A stretch of DNA of 64,000 bases, taken from Sphingobacteriales bacterium JAD_PAG50586_3 (GTDB lineage: Bacteria; Bacteroidota; Bacteroidia; CAMBQF01). The notes beneath the pieces were generated by a model. The model worked only from the letters and a program-made list of their open reading frames with translations, made no database searches and was not told the DNA's origin. The stretch spans positions 2,786,842 to 2,850,841 of the forward strand of contig CP096135.1 of the NCBI GenBank assembly GCA_023213195.1, in the 5' to 3' direction. Position 1 is the first letter of the stretch. Each line of letters opens with the position of its first letter. The translations under genes were made by a program, and so were the position numbers. Below are positions 16,235 to 24,946 of the stretch, piece by piece.

Positions 16235-19099
16235 TTAGAGTATGATAGGGGAGTGAGAATTGGCTTGAGTTAATTCTTTAACTTTCTCTAAGTTCTCAAT
16301 GTCTCCCATTTCTTCATATAAGTAGGATAATATTTTTAAAGTATGATTAAGTACAACATTATTTGGAAGGTCAATTTCTAGAAGGATATTCAGAGCTTTA
16401 TTATAGTTAATTATAGCAATTTCTTTTTCATTAACAATTGATTGGTTGAATGCAAGATTATTATGATATAATGCTAGATAAATATCATTTCTATCATTTT
16501 TATCTATGTCTAAATGTAAGCTAATTGCTAATTCAAACAATTCAATAGCCTTAATGTGATTTCCTGCTTTTTGGTTTGCTATACCTAATGTATTTGAATG
16601 TACTGATGCCAATTTATCGGAAAATGTATATTTTGTTAATAGGTCATAAGATTTTGATAATGTTTTGCCTAGTAATGTGAAATTGTCTTCAGCTAAATGG
16701 AGCATAGATAAATTTGTATAGGCCGTGAATAGCTGCAAGATATATTTGTTTTCTTCTAAAGTTAAAATACTAATAGAATCATTTAAATAAACACATGCGG
16801 AATCATACTTTCCCAAGTCAGCTAACATTTTTCCATAATTATTAAGGATTGTCCCAAGAAGCATATCGCTATTACTTAAATGTAATTTTGCTCTGTTAGC
16901 TAGATTCTCCCATCTATTGCATATTTCATCATCGTATATTAGCCAAGTGTAAGCATTTAACACCTCGTTTTCTAGCAATAATAAAGGCTGGTGTACAGAC
17001 TTTCTATATGGTTCCTTAATTGAATTAAGAATAGATTCGCCATATTTTAAAAATCTTAATGAAATAGAAGAATTGCTGCTAAATCCCTCTGCTAATCTCC
17101 TTGTTAACCATGATATATAAAGCATATAACCTGCAAATGGGTTGAATTCTTTTCTTAGCTTATATATAATAGTTTCCTGAATAATTTTATGAATTGTAAT
17201 ATCTCCATTATTATATTCTATCCACCCTTTTTGGTTTAAACTATTACAAATATTAATAAAAACTGGTTTGTTTACTTTTTCATAATCTTGGCCACAAATT
17301 GCTACGAGATCTTTAACTGTTGTACCCTCTGATGGCAGAAGAGCGAAGTAACCAAGGTAAAATTTTTCTTCTTTTGTTAAACTAACTAAATCAAATGCAG
17401 TCTGTAAAAAAGGAAATAGTTGTATAAATTGGTCTTTGTCGGATATTTCAATGTCAATCTCTAATTCAGCATCATCTAGTTTTTGGTTTTCAAAATAATC
17501 TAAAAATTTACTCAGAGTTAAATCATAATTATTGCTAATTGTTTTAGCAGTCAATTCAATCATTAAAGTATTGAAATTTATTAAATTGAAAAATTTTGAA
17601 AGTAAATCGTTAGAGGATTCATTGTTATATAATAAATATAGTTGTTTTGCATGTTCAAAATTGAGTTGGTCTAATTTATAATGTTCAACCTCCTTAAGTA
17701 GATGTCGAGTAGTTATAATACATTTCCAATTTGTTAAAGATAAAATTGGTTTAATGATGTTAAAACTCTCATTTAAATTGTTAATTATAATAATATTTTT
17801 TCCTTTTAATTTTTCTAATTCGTTAATTATCTTTAAGAATCTACCATTGTAATCATCATTGTTTTGGAACAGTAAGCTGAAATTACGAATTAACTCTTCA
17901 TTGAATGCTACACTGTGCAGTACGCCAATATCTGTATTTAGCCATATTATATGATCATAAGCATCTTTGAAATTGTGAACATATAATTTTGCTAGTGTAG
18001 ATTTTCCAACTCCACCTACTCCATAAATATTAATATATTTTTTGTTTTGTATTAAATTATGAATCTCATCGGAGATATTATTTCTTCCTAATATATATTC
18101 TGGATTAGTATAAGGTAAGCTAGTTAAGTTTTTGGGAAGTTGTATTTGATGATGATTATTTAATTTATCAGCCAGTAAATCTATACGAGAAGATTCAAAA
18201 GTTTGTGTTTTTTGCAAGTCCCCTATAGCTAATTCAATTAAACTCAATCGAGTGTTAAGGGCTTTAATGATATTATTATCAATATATTTAGTGAGATTAT
18301 CGTCAGTTTGCTGTAATAAATTGTCTATTGTAGAATTTGTTAATTTTCTTTTATTTGGGTCGTTTAATTGAGAACATCTGTATATTTCTGACAGAAACAC
18401 ATCTATTAAGAGATTGTAAGGACGGTGTTTAAATTTTTTGTCCTTTATTAAATTAGCAATTTCCTTTAAAAGTTCTTGTATAGCTATATCGGGAGATCTT
18501 TCAGTAAAATTCCAGCTAATGGATTCTACAAATTTTTGTAGAAAGCTATCATTGAGTTGGTTCTGTAATGTTACTATCGCATTAGAAGATAAATCGTTAT
18601 CAGTTGATGGCCTATTCTTTGATTTTGACTTTTTAGAGATTTTTTTAATCTCATCATTTAAAATGATTTTTACTCTACCACAGCATTTTAATTTAAGTTC
18701 TGCGCTTAAGTTAGTTTGATTTTCTACCCAGTTTTTTAATAAATTTTCTGTAATTGAAATTTTTGAGTTAGTTTCAAATGAAAAATTTACACTTAATGGG
18801 TTATTACGCTCTTTTAGAGATAAGGTAAAAAAATTATAAAGTGTTTTCTTTATTTCTTTTGAATTAAGGCTAAAAGGGGTTGAGTAGCATTTAACTTGAG
18901 TGAAGACTATTCTTTTGCCTAGTTCTTTAATATCATCATCTACTTCAGTTAATAAGGTTATATCTTCTTCGTTAATGTAATTTGTAATCCACTTTTTTAA
19001 TATACACAAATATTGGTAATAAAACCCTCTATTAGTAGCTACAGCATCAGTGTTTACAGAAGCAAAATCAATTATATCGTCTAATGAGTACATTGTCAT
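16235..19099 (-). CDS. STAND NTPase: Cap4/DUF4297-like nuclease - NB-ARC - TPR, putative antiphage NLR-like protein
   Basis: A 954-residue single-gene system. I chose ATG 19099; a TTG 18 bases upstream is the alternative. Residues 1-200 resemble the DUF4297/Cap4 endonuclease: NRGFYYQYL at 24-32, LTEVDDDI at 50-57 and FTQVK at 66-70, giving the E/D...QxK pattern of PD-(D/E)XK nucleases. A lysine-rich linker and helical spacer follow. The NB-ARC-type ATPase has the P-loop GVGGVGKST at 360-368 and CIITTR (sensor 1) at 460-465. Walker B reads IIIINNL near 436-442, with Asn where acid residues are usual. From about 745 to the end there are roughly five TPR repeats, the likely sensor. The gene is strikingly AT-rich against both neighbours, which suggests transfer. 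The architecture is that of bacterial NLR-like antiphage proteins: TPR sensing, oligomerisation, DNA cleavage. Defence is inferred. Confidence 0.82.
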   Translation of the reverse strand: MTMYSLDDIIDFASVNTDAVATNRGFYYQYLCILKKWITNYINEEDITLLTEVDDDIKELGKRIVFTQVKCYSTPFSLNSKEIKKTLYNFFTLSLKERNNPLSVNFSFETNSKISITENLLKNWVENQTNLSAELKLKCCGRVKIILNDEIKKISKKSKSKNRPSTDNDLSSNAIVTLQNQLNDSFLQKFVESISWNFTERSPDIAIQELLKEIANLIKDKKFKHRPYNLLIDVFLSEIYRCSQLNDPNKRKLTNSTIDNLLQQTDDNLTKYIDNNIIKALNTRLSLIELAIGDLQKTQTFESSRIDLLADKLNNHHQIQLPKNLTSLPYTNPEYILGRNNISDEIHNLIQNKKYINIYGVGGVGKSTLAKLYVHNFKDAYDHIIWLNTDIGVLHSVAFNEELIRNFSLLFQNNDDYNGRFLKIINELEKLKGKNIIIINNLNESFNIIKPILSLTNWKCIITTRHLLKEVEHYKLDQLNFEHAKQLYLLYNNESSNDLLSKFFNLINFNTLMIELTAKTISNNYDLTLSKFLDYFENQKLDDAELEIDIEISDKDQFIQLFPFLQTAFDLVSLTKEEKFYLGYFALLPSEGTTVKDLVAICGQDYEKVNKPVFINICNSLNQKGWIEYNNGDITIHKIIQETIIYKLRKEFNPFAGYMLYISWLTRRLAEGFSSNSSISLRFLKYGESILNSIKEPYRKSVHQPLLLLENEVLNAYTWLIYDDEICNRWENLANRAKLHLSNSDMLLGTILNNYGKMLADLGKYDSACVYLNDSISILTLEENKYILQLFTAYTNLSMLHLAEDNFTLLGKTLSKSYDLLTKYTFSDKLASVHSNTLGIANQKAGNHIKAIELFELAISLHLDIDKNDRNDIYLALYHNNLAFNQSIVNEKEIAIINYNKALNILLEIDLPNNVVLNHTLKILSYLYEEMGDIENLEKVKELTQANSHSPIIL

Positions 19100-19181
19100 T
19101 ATTCTTATTACTGACAATATTAAGAAATAAGGTAGGATATAGTACTTGCTTTACTATTTCTTTATGCACTAATTTAGCCCT

Positions 19182-20147
19182 GTGCATCCTCCCAATAAAT
19201 CAATATTTGCCCCCGGTGCTAAGCTGGAGAAAATGCTGTTCAATAGCCGTTGGGTAAAGTTTATTTTCTTTGGGAATTATTTTTACGGTTTATGCGCTGT
19301 AGCCCTTGCTATAGAAGCTACTCTGCAACAAAACTATAAGCTAAATCATCCGTTGTTTTATGTGCTGCTTTTTATAGCAACGGTGCTGTATTATACTCGC
19401 GCTTACATTAGCGACAGTACAACCGATATTACATCAAACGTACGAGCCAAATGGTATAGCCAAAATAAAACAATGGTTATTACTACACAGGTGGTGCTGG
19501 TTAAAGCATTCATTATCTGCGGAATAGTCTATTTGCAAATAGTAGGGCAGGGGTTGCTAAATAGTACACCTATTGAATGGTTTTTGTATTTGATATTTCC
19601 TGTTGTAGCGCTTGCTTATTATATTTTTGAGAGTAAGGCCCTGAGCCGCTATAGCCTTCGGAATGTAGGTTGGTTGAAGCCCTTTGTAATTGGGTTAATA
19701 TGGGCCGGTTTGGCAACGGTATACCCAATATTGGTAAAGGGGTTAGAAGATGGCCACCACTTTGAACCAACGCAACGCCTTGTGCTGCTAACCCTAAAAA
19801 ACACCATGTATGTTGGCCTGCTGTGCATTATGTTCGATTTTAAAGACTACCGCATAGACTATCAGCAAAAACTAAACACCTTTATAGTAAGGCTGGGTTT
19901 GAGAAAAACTGTTTTTACTATCCTCTTTCCGCTGATATTGCTGGGCTTAACAACATTTATTATCTACGCCCTTAGTCAGGATTTTAGCTTTGGTAAAATA
20001 TTGCTTAATACCATTCCGTTTGTGGCGTTGGTAATGGTTGCCTTATCATTACTTCGCCGTAAAAGCATATTCTATTACCTTATAATAGTAGACGGCCTTA
20101 TGTTACTGAAGGGTATTTGTGGTACAATTGCTATGCTCTACTTTTAA
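19182..20147 (+). CDS. UbiA-like prenyltransferase family membrane protein
   Basis: An integral membrane protein with about eight or nine hydrophobic segments. The start is either GTG 19182 or ATG 19233 (MLFNSRWVKFIFFGNYF). It matches the UbiA-like proteins of Bacteroidota. A YISDSTTDI segment near residue 75 and FDFKDYRIDYQ near 220 occupy the places of the two Asp-rich motifs of UbiA enzymes, but neither is a canonical NDxxDxxxD. Prenyl transfer is therefore uncertain. It starts 82 bases from the divergent STAND gene, and both must be driven from that short AT-rich spacer. No partner gene suggests a substrate. Confidence 0.72.
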   Translation: MHPPNKSIFAPGAKLEKMLFNSRWVKFIFFGNYFYGLCAVALAIEATLQQNYKLNHPLFYVLLFIATVLYYTRAYISDSTTDITSNVRAKWYSQNKTMVITTQVVLVKAFIICGIVYLQIVGQGLLNSTPIEWFLYLIFPVVALAYYIFESKALSRYSLRNVGWLKPFVIGLIWAGLATVYPILVKGLEDGHHFEPTQRLVLLTLKNTMYVGLLCIMFDFKDYRIDYQQKLNTFIVRLGLRKTVFTILFPLILLGLTTFIIYALSQDFSFGKILLNTIPFVALVMVALSLLRRKSIFYYLIIVDGLMLLKGICGTIAMLYF

Positions 20148-20243
20148 ATTAAGAAATTAAGGAGCGAAGGAATTAAGAAATGTATGCCAGCATATATATT
20201 ATGGGGTCATTTCTTAATTCCTTAATTTCCTAATTCTTTAATT
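20148..20243. repeat. AT-rich inverted repeat between convergent genes
   Basis: ATTAAGAAATTAAGG and GGAATTAAGAAATG on the left are mirrored by CATTTCTTAATTCC and CCTTAATTTCCTAATTC on the right, around a 30-base centre. The arms are long enough to act as a bidirectional terminator between the converging UbiA-like and DinB genes. Its AT-rich arms make it unlike the GC-rich repeat families elsewhere. Confidence 0.75.
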
Positions 20244-20246
20244 GGG

Positions 20247-20747
20247 TTAAAAGCCCTGCTCATCGGCACTTGGGCCATAGCTACCCGGAATAGGGATATT
20301 TAACAAACGTAAGTAAACACCCAGTTGTGCCCTGTGGTGTATAGTTTGGGCAAAGGCATGTCGCACAGCTTCAAACTTAGAGTTATCAGCCAAAATAGTA
20401 TCGCCGGCGCGCAGCACCCAACGGTTGTTCAATATGTTTTCGTCGGTAATTTCATCAAGCGCCATACGGCCTGCCGCCAAAGACTTGCTGAAAATATCCA
20501 TTAACTCAACATTGGTTTGTATGTTATGCGGTACATAGGGTGTTGTTGCAAAATCAATACCATCGCTATTAATAGAAAACGCAATCCACTCAGGCATTTC
20601 AGCAACGTGGGTAGATAGTTGCATCAGGTTCATGTTCTTAGTGTGCGGTTTCCAGTCCCATTTGTCTTCGGGTACAATAGACAGCATTTTACGGGTAATA
20701 GCCGATTCGTCTTCCAGTTCTTTCTTTAGTAGTTCAATAATGTTCAT
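20247..20747 (-). CDS. DinB family protein
   Basis: A 166-residue four-helix-bundle protein of the DinB/YfiT family. His residues in THVAEMPEW (near 47-55), AVRHAFAQT and TIHHRAQLG (near 128-145) are at the positions that bind a metal in this fold. Family members are thiol-dependent transferases or are of unknown role; some use bacillithiol, and a bshC gene is present at 44-45.6 kb. It lies just downstream of a YafY-type regulator on the same strand, an arrangement common in Bacteroidota that suggests the regulator controls it. The gap between them holds a palindromic repeat. Confidence 0.85.
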   Translation of the reverse strand: MNIIELLKKELEDESAITRKMLSIVPEDKWDWKPHTKNMNLMQLSTHVAEMPEWIAFSINSDGIDFATTPYVPHNIQTNVELMDIFSKSLAAGRMALDEITDENILNNRWVLRAGDTILADNSKFEAVRHAFAQTIHHRAQLGVYLRLLNIPIPGSYGPSADEQGF

Positions 20748-20838
20748 TACAATGTGTTTTTAAGTTTTACACTGCAAAGAAAATACTGGCTACTGACAAC
20801 CCTATGGCAGTCTGTTTTTAGATAGTATAATTTATTTG

Positions 20839-20908
20839 CAGGCTTCGTCTGCGCTCAGCCTGACCATCCTTTGAAAGACCTGTCATGGTGAGCGTAGTCG
20901 AACCACTA
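20839..20908. repeat. Interspersed repeat with TGTCATGGTGAGCGTAGTCG core
   Basis: GGCTTCGTCTGCGCTCAGCC followed by TGACCATCC, and then TGTCATGGTGAGCGTAGTCG plus AACCA, lies between the DinB and YafY genes. It is of the widespread bacterial type that reads GAGCGTAGTCGAA. It touches the 3' end of the YafY gene and may act as its terminator. Confidence 0.65.
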
Positions 20909-21595
20909 CCAATCAACAGGCAGTTCTTTCATATAATCTGTAAGCGGCATGTGCTGTGTAAAGGTGAAAGCCTCTGTAGTGCTTTGGAGTTTAGCTATGC
21001 GGATTACTTTAAAATCGCGGTAGGCGCGGCGTAGGTGGCACCAGCCTATTAAGTGCCATGCAAAGGCATAGAATATAAGCCCTATGGGTTCTACCTGGCG
21101 CTTGCTTATTTCGTTTTTGAAATCTTTATAGTCAATGTTCAGTATGGTTTTGCCGGCAATAGCGTTTTGAATATCGGCAAGGTGGGCCATATCGCTTACA
21201 AAGCGTTGCGGGGTTTGTATTTTTATGTTGGCCGATAGTTCTTCCGCCTTTTCCTTCTGCGAGTTCTTTAAAACGTTTTTTACCTTATTAAGGGCATTGC
21301 GGTAGTGGGTGTCTATAGACTTATCAGCAAAATAACCCACCATAGGCTCCATTAACAGCAGGGCGTTGGCTTCTTCAGTTGTAAACGATACCGGTGGCAT
21401 AAAATGGCCGTTTACAATAAAATACCCAAAGGGCGGCTCAAAGCTAACGGGTACGCCAAGGTCGCTAAGGGCACGAATATCACGGTATACGGTGCGTACG
21501 CTTATCTCAAACTTCTCGGCAATCTTCTCTGCCGTAACATACTTGCGCGATTGTAATAATATAAGGATGCCAAACAGGCGGTCTATGCGGTTCAT
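20906..21595 (-). CDS. YafY-type transcriptional regulator (HTH + WYL domain)
   Basis: A 229-residue DNA-binding regulator. An HTH_11 domain is at residues 1-60 (MNRIDRLFGILILLQSRKYVTAEKIAEKF begins it, split here only for reference), with the recognition helix in SVRTVYRDIRALSDLG. The WYL domain follows at about 135-215, including the family-typical GWCHLRRAYRDFKVIRI segment. WYL domains sense ligands, often nucleic acid or nucleotide signals. It lies upstream of the DinB gene on the same strand and probably regulates it and itself. The gene is intact. Confidence 0.88.
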   Translation of the reverse strand: MNRIDRLFGILILLQSRKYVTAEKIAEKFEISVRTVYRDIRALSDLGVPVSFEPPFGYFIVNGHFMPPVSFTTEEANALLLMEPMVGYFADKSIDTHYRNALNKVKNVLKNSQKEKAEELSANIKIQTPQRFVSDMAHLADIQNAIAGKTILNIDYKDFKNEISKRQVEPIGLIFYAFAWHLIGWCHLRRAYRDFKVIRIAKLQSTTEAFTFTQHMPLTDYMKELPVDW

Positions 21596-21616
21596 AGGGC
21601 AAAGATAGGCTCTTGT

Positions 21617-21958
21617 TTAATTTATTTTCATTATCATAAAAAGCCCGCCCAAAAACCAAAAGAGCAGTAATATCAGTATTAAAAAAAATGAGCTGATCAA
21701 TTTCCATTTAGATAGCCCTGCAAATTCTTTTTCAATATTCTTAAACCTAAACAAAAACATACTTACCGAAAATCCTATTAATAATAACGTTAGCCAGATA
21801 ATAAAACCTGTAAATTTCAAATAAGGACCGTTTACTATTCTAAAAATTAGCAAATACAAATTTCCTATTAATCCACCAATAAATAGGCCAATAGCCCCGG
21901 CACCATTACTTGGTTTTACATACTCAAAACAATAATATATGTAACGTATGATTTTCAT
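21617..21958 (-). CDS. Small membrane protein, unknown
   Basis: A 113-residue protein with about three transmembrane segments: GAIGLFIGGLIGNLYLLIF, then FIIWLTLLLIGFSVSMFLF, then a C-terminal LISSFFLILILLLFWFLGG. A short basic loop KNIEKEF separates the last two. I recognise no family. It ends 22 bases from the YafY start on the same strand, so the two may be co-transcribed. Base composition is AT-rich. It could equally be an orphan gene. Confidence 0.6.
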   Translation of the reverse strand: MKIIRYIYYCFEYVKPSNGAGAIGLFIGGLIGNLYLLIFRIVNGPYLKFTGFIIWLTLLLIGFSVSMFLFRFKNIEKEFAGLSKWKLISSFFLILILLLFWFLGGLFMIMKIN

Positions 21959-22060
21959 TTGGTAATCTTAATGTTGCTAAATTAGATAATCAGACAATGA
22001 GAAAATTAAAACCTATCGTTTTATATTAGCGTATTAGTTTATAACCAATCAACCAACACT

Positions 22061-22516
22061 ATGAAAACCACAGCGTATATCCTGTCGGCAGCTGTTGTTC
22101 TGCTATTTGCCTGCAAAACAAAAAACGCGTCTATAGCTACTAAAGGTAGTTCTGGCGAGCGTGCCCCCTTGCTAAACGAGAATTCTTTTTTAATTACCAA
22201 AACTACCGATGATAAAACGTATGCCTACACTCCTAAAAACCCGGTTAAGGTAGGAGGAGTGGTAGATTCAGAAGGTCCGTTGAACGAGCGCCGTTTTATT
22301 AATGGGCTGCGAGGGCCTAAGGGTGAAATTTTAGAGTTTAGGCGCTCGGGGAGCTGCTGTAGCTTTAAAACCCCTAATGGGTTTATAAACGAAACCGGCC
22401 TACTAGACCATTACAAAGTATATTGGGATGGATGCAAAGACACCCTGGATATTTATATAAACATGTACGACTTTGGCGAGTTATACATACCTGTGGGATT
22501 GAAGGGGAGGAAGTAG
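22061..22516 (+). CDS. Small lipoprotein with a GSCC motif
   Basis: A 151-residue lipoprotein with lipobox LLFAC (Cys at residue 18). The mature part has NPVKVGG near residue 62, ERRFINGLRGPKGE near 77-90, RRSGSCCSFKTPNG near 94-107, and ends YINMYDFGELYIPVGLKG. This is a conserved Bacteroidota family, which I recall being labelled in databases with an aldolase name that the sequence does not support. The paired Cys might form a disulphide or bind metal. Function unknown. It is followed by a good terminator and is probably transcribed alone. Confidence 0.75.
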   Translation: MKTTAYILSAAVVLLFACKTKNASIATKGSSGERAPLLNENSFLITKTTDDKTYAYTPKNPVKVGGVVDSEGPLNERRFINGLRGPKGEILEFRRSGSCCSFKTPNGFINETGLLDHYKVYWDGCKDTLDIYINMYDFGELYIPVGLKGRK

Positions 22517-22537
22517 ATTTATATCACATTAAAACAA

Positions 22538-22563
22538 TAAAGGCCGCGATAAGCGGCCTTTGT
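22538..22563. terminator. Intrinsic terminator
   Basis: AAAGGCCGC-GATAA-GCGGCCTTTG: a 9-bp stem with flanking A and T runs, between the convergent lipoprotein and ELWxxDGT genes. It can serve both strands. Confidence 0.8.
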
Positions 22564-22583
22564 TATAAATAAGTAACAGCATT

Positions 22584-24011
22584 CTATCTGCTAATAATTA
22601 GTTTTTGGGTAACTGTTTTAGTGCCCGCTTGTAAGTGGATAAAGTAGAGGCCATTATCAAAATTATCAGTAGTTAAAAGGTTATTACCCCTGCTTATAGT
22701 TGCAGAATGTAGCAGGCTTCCGCTTGCGCTATAAACAGTTAGCACAGGCTTATCCAGTTCGGTATATATAGTAATGCTGTTGGTTGCAGGGTTGGGGTAT
22801 ACCAATGTTTCGTATGGTACCGCGGGGTTTTCATCAAGCAGGGTAAGTTGAGCGGTGTTAAGCTTATACAACTCAATTCCGGTGCTTGCAAAGTACTGCG
22901 CCCCAAAGTATAACGACCCATTGCAAACGCATAAGTTAGATTGGGGTATAGCATTAAGATCGGCATCGGGTACCGATACAATTTGGGTTTTAGCGCCGAT
23001 ATAATTTGTAAACTTAAAAGTATCCTGCGACAAAAAATACAGTCTATCGTTAAAACCAACCTTTGGAAAAGCAACAATACTATCTAAAACTACAGTGCCA
23101 CTGTCAGTACCATCGGTGCGCCATAAGTGGCTGCCTAGCGTATCAGTAGCTGCAAATAATAAATACTGCTTGTAAGCAACAAGGCTTTGCGGGTTAGCAT
23201 TTCCATAGCGGTAGTTAATGTCTTTTACCATGGTAGTGCCGGTTACGGTACCATCAGTAACCCATAGTTCAGTGCCTGCGGCGGTATCGGTAGCGGTAAA
23301 GTATAGTTTGTTGTCATACAGGGTAAAGTTTGCCGGTTTGCTGGAGCCTGCAAGATTGATATCAACAAACAGTTCAGTACCATTTTCGGTACCATCACTC
23401 ACCCAAAGTTCTATGCCGTGGGTGGCATCTTGCGCCGAAAAGTATAGCCTGTTATTATATACTGCCATACCCCTGGGTGTGCTGCTGCCATCGCCGGGAA
23501 GGATATCTTTTACCATAGCAGTGCCTGCAGTAGTACCATCGGTGGCCCAAAGTTCGCAGCCATGGGCAAAACCCGCATCTTCAGCATAGAAAAAGAGTTT
23601 GCTGCCCATTACTGTAAAATTGCCAAACTGGCGGGTAGTGTTAACGGTAGGCATATCAAATATAACGGCAGGGGTGTTACCATCAGTTACATAGCGTTTA
23701 ATGGCAGTTTCGTTTGTATAAGCGGTAAAGTATAGCTTATTATTAAAGGCAACTAAATCGTGCGGGTCGCTAACCCCTGCGCCTGTATTAACATCGCTTT
23801 GTAAGTAGGTGCCGTTTTCAGTCCCATCGCTTACCCAAAGTTCGCGCCCGTTTTGTAATGTATTGGCCGAAAAGTACACCTTGTTATTTAAGCATGTTAA
23901 TGCCTTGGGATTAGAATGACCATTAGGATTGATGTTTTTTACCATAACCGGTTCTTGTGCAAAAGCCATATTACTTAATATGGCTAAAACAGTTAATGCA
24001 AGTAGTTTCAT
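22584..24011 (-). CDS. ELWxxDGT repeat protein, T9SS cargo
   Basis: A 475-residue secreted protein. A signal peptide (to SNMAFA) is followed by a beta-propeller-like body made of repeats with the motif ELWxxDGTxxGT. Five clear copies appear, for example ELWVSDGTENGT and ELWATDGTTAGT, alternating with KLYFSA-like strands. The last 80 residues (from about YPNPATNSITI) are a type A T9SS sorting domain that directs the protein across the outer membrane. Role unknown; such proteins are cell-surface or released. The frame is intact. Confidence 0.88.
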   Translation of the reverse strand: MKLLALTVLAILSNMAFAQEPVMVKNINPNGHSNPKALTCLNNKVYFSANTLQNGRELWVSDGTENGTYLQSDVNTGAGVSDPHDLVAFNNKLYFTAYTNETAIKRYVTDGNTPAVIFDMPTVNTTRQFGNFTVMGSKLFFYAEDAGFAHGCELWATDGTTAGTAMVKDILPGDGSSTPRGMAVYNNRLYFSAQDATHGIELWVSDGTENGTELFVDINLAGSSKPANFTLYDNKLYFTATDTAAGTELWVTDGTVTGTTMVKDINYRYGNANPQSLVAYKQYLLFAATDTLGSHLWRTDGTDSGTVVLDSIVAFPKVGFNDRLYFLSQDTFKFTNYIGAKTQIVSVPDADLNAIPQSNLCVCNGSLYFGAQYFASTGIELYKLNTAQLTLLDENPAVPYETLVYPNPATNSITIYTELDKPVLTVYSASGSLLHSATISRGNNLLTTDNFDNGLYFIHLQAGTKTVTQKLIISR

Positions 24012-24140
24012 AAGCGTATGTATTAAATTAGTATCCTAAATTTACCATCTGCTATTGTCTTCTCTAATAACATTTTAGGAGCTTTATCGGCAAATGGAAG
24101 ATAAAAAATACTCTGCATGCATACTTTTTTTAAACAAGTC

Positions 24141-24170
24141 TTTGAGCTGTTGGTTGTTTGATTATCTTTG
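24141..24170 (+). promoter_or_regulatory. Promoter of etfBA (TTTG-N18-TATCTTTG)
   Basis: TTTG at 24141-24144 and TATCTTTG at 24163-24170 are 18 bases apart and fit the Bacteroidota housekeeping promoter. The ATG of etfB follows 33 bases later. Confidence 0.7.
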
Positions 24171-24203
24171 CTCACCTTTTTAAAAATAATCCAAATAAAC
24201 ACA

Positions 24204-24944
24204 ATGAAAATATTAGTTTGCATTAGTAAAGTACCTGATACTACTACTAAAATTTCGTTCGACGAGAGCAAAACCAAACTAAACACCCCTAACGTTCAGT
24301 GGATTGTAAACCCATCTGACGAATGGTACGCTTTAGTTCGCGCTCTTGAGCTGCAAGAGGCTAACGCCGGCAGCACAGTTACACTTATAACCGTTGGTGG
24401 TGCCGATGCCGAGCCCGTTATCCGCAAAGCTTTAGCTATTGGCGGCGACAGCGCTGTTCGTGTTGACGTAGAACCTACCGACTCTTTCCAGGTGGCCGAT
24501 GCTATTGCATCGTACGCTAAAGACCAAGGTTTTGACCTTATACTTACCGGTAAAGAAACTATTGATGGCAACAGCTCTGTAACAGGCGCTATGGTTGCTG
24601 AGTTATTAGACCTGCCATACATTACCCTTGCCAACAAACTTGAAATTGAAGGCAATGGCGTTAAAGTAGAGCGCGAAAGCGAGTATGGCGACCAGATTAT
24701 TAAGGCTTCTTTCCCATTAGTAGTTAGTGCTGCTAAAGGAATGGCCGATGCCCGCATACCAAACATGCGCGGTATTATGGCTGCCCGTAGCAAACCGGTA
24801 ACGGTTGTTGCATCAACCAGCGCGGCATTAACATCAGTAGAATCATACTCTTTACCACCAGAAAAAGGCGCTGTAAAAATGATTGCCGCTGAAAATGCCG
24901 AAGAATTAATCACATTGTTACACACCGAAGCAAAAGTTATATAA
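24204..24944 (+). CDS. etfB: Electron transfer flavoprotein, beta subunit
   Basis: A 246-residue EtfB, which with EtfA accepts electrons from acyl-CoA dehydrogenases and passes them to the quinone pool. The start MKILVCISKVPDTTTKI, the GKETIDGNSSVTGAMVAELL segment near residues 115-134 and the ADARIPNMRGIMAA AMP-binding part near 184-197 are typical. I took the ATG at 24204, as upstream in-frame TTG codons precede the promoter-proximal leader. It is followed after two bases by etfA. A clear promoter lies upstream. Confidence 0.94.
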   Translation: MKILVCISKVPDTTTKISFDESKTKLNTPNVQWIVNPSDEWYALVRALELQEANAGSTVTLITVGGADAEPVIRKALAIGGDSAVRVDVEPTDSFQVADAIASYAKDQGFDLILTGKETIDGNSSVTGAMVAELLDLPYITLANKLEIEGNGVKVERESEYGDQIIKASFPLVVSAAKGMADARIPNMRGIMAARSKPVTVVASTSAALTSVESYSLPPEKGAVKMIAAENAEELITLLHTEAKVI

Positions 24945-24946
24945 CC

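Noticed and set aside
24023..24286. Minus-strand 87-codon ORF overlapping the etfB start
   Set aside because: It covers the etfBA promoter and start codon, has a hydrophobic but uninformative sequence, and no good start context. Treated as a shadow.
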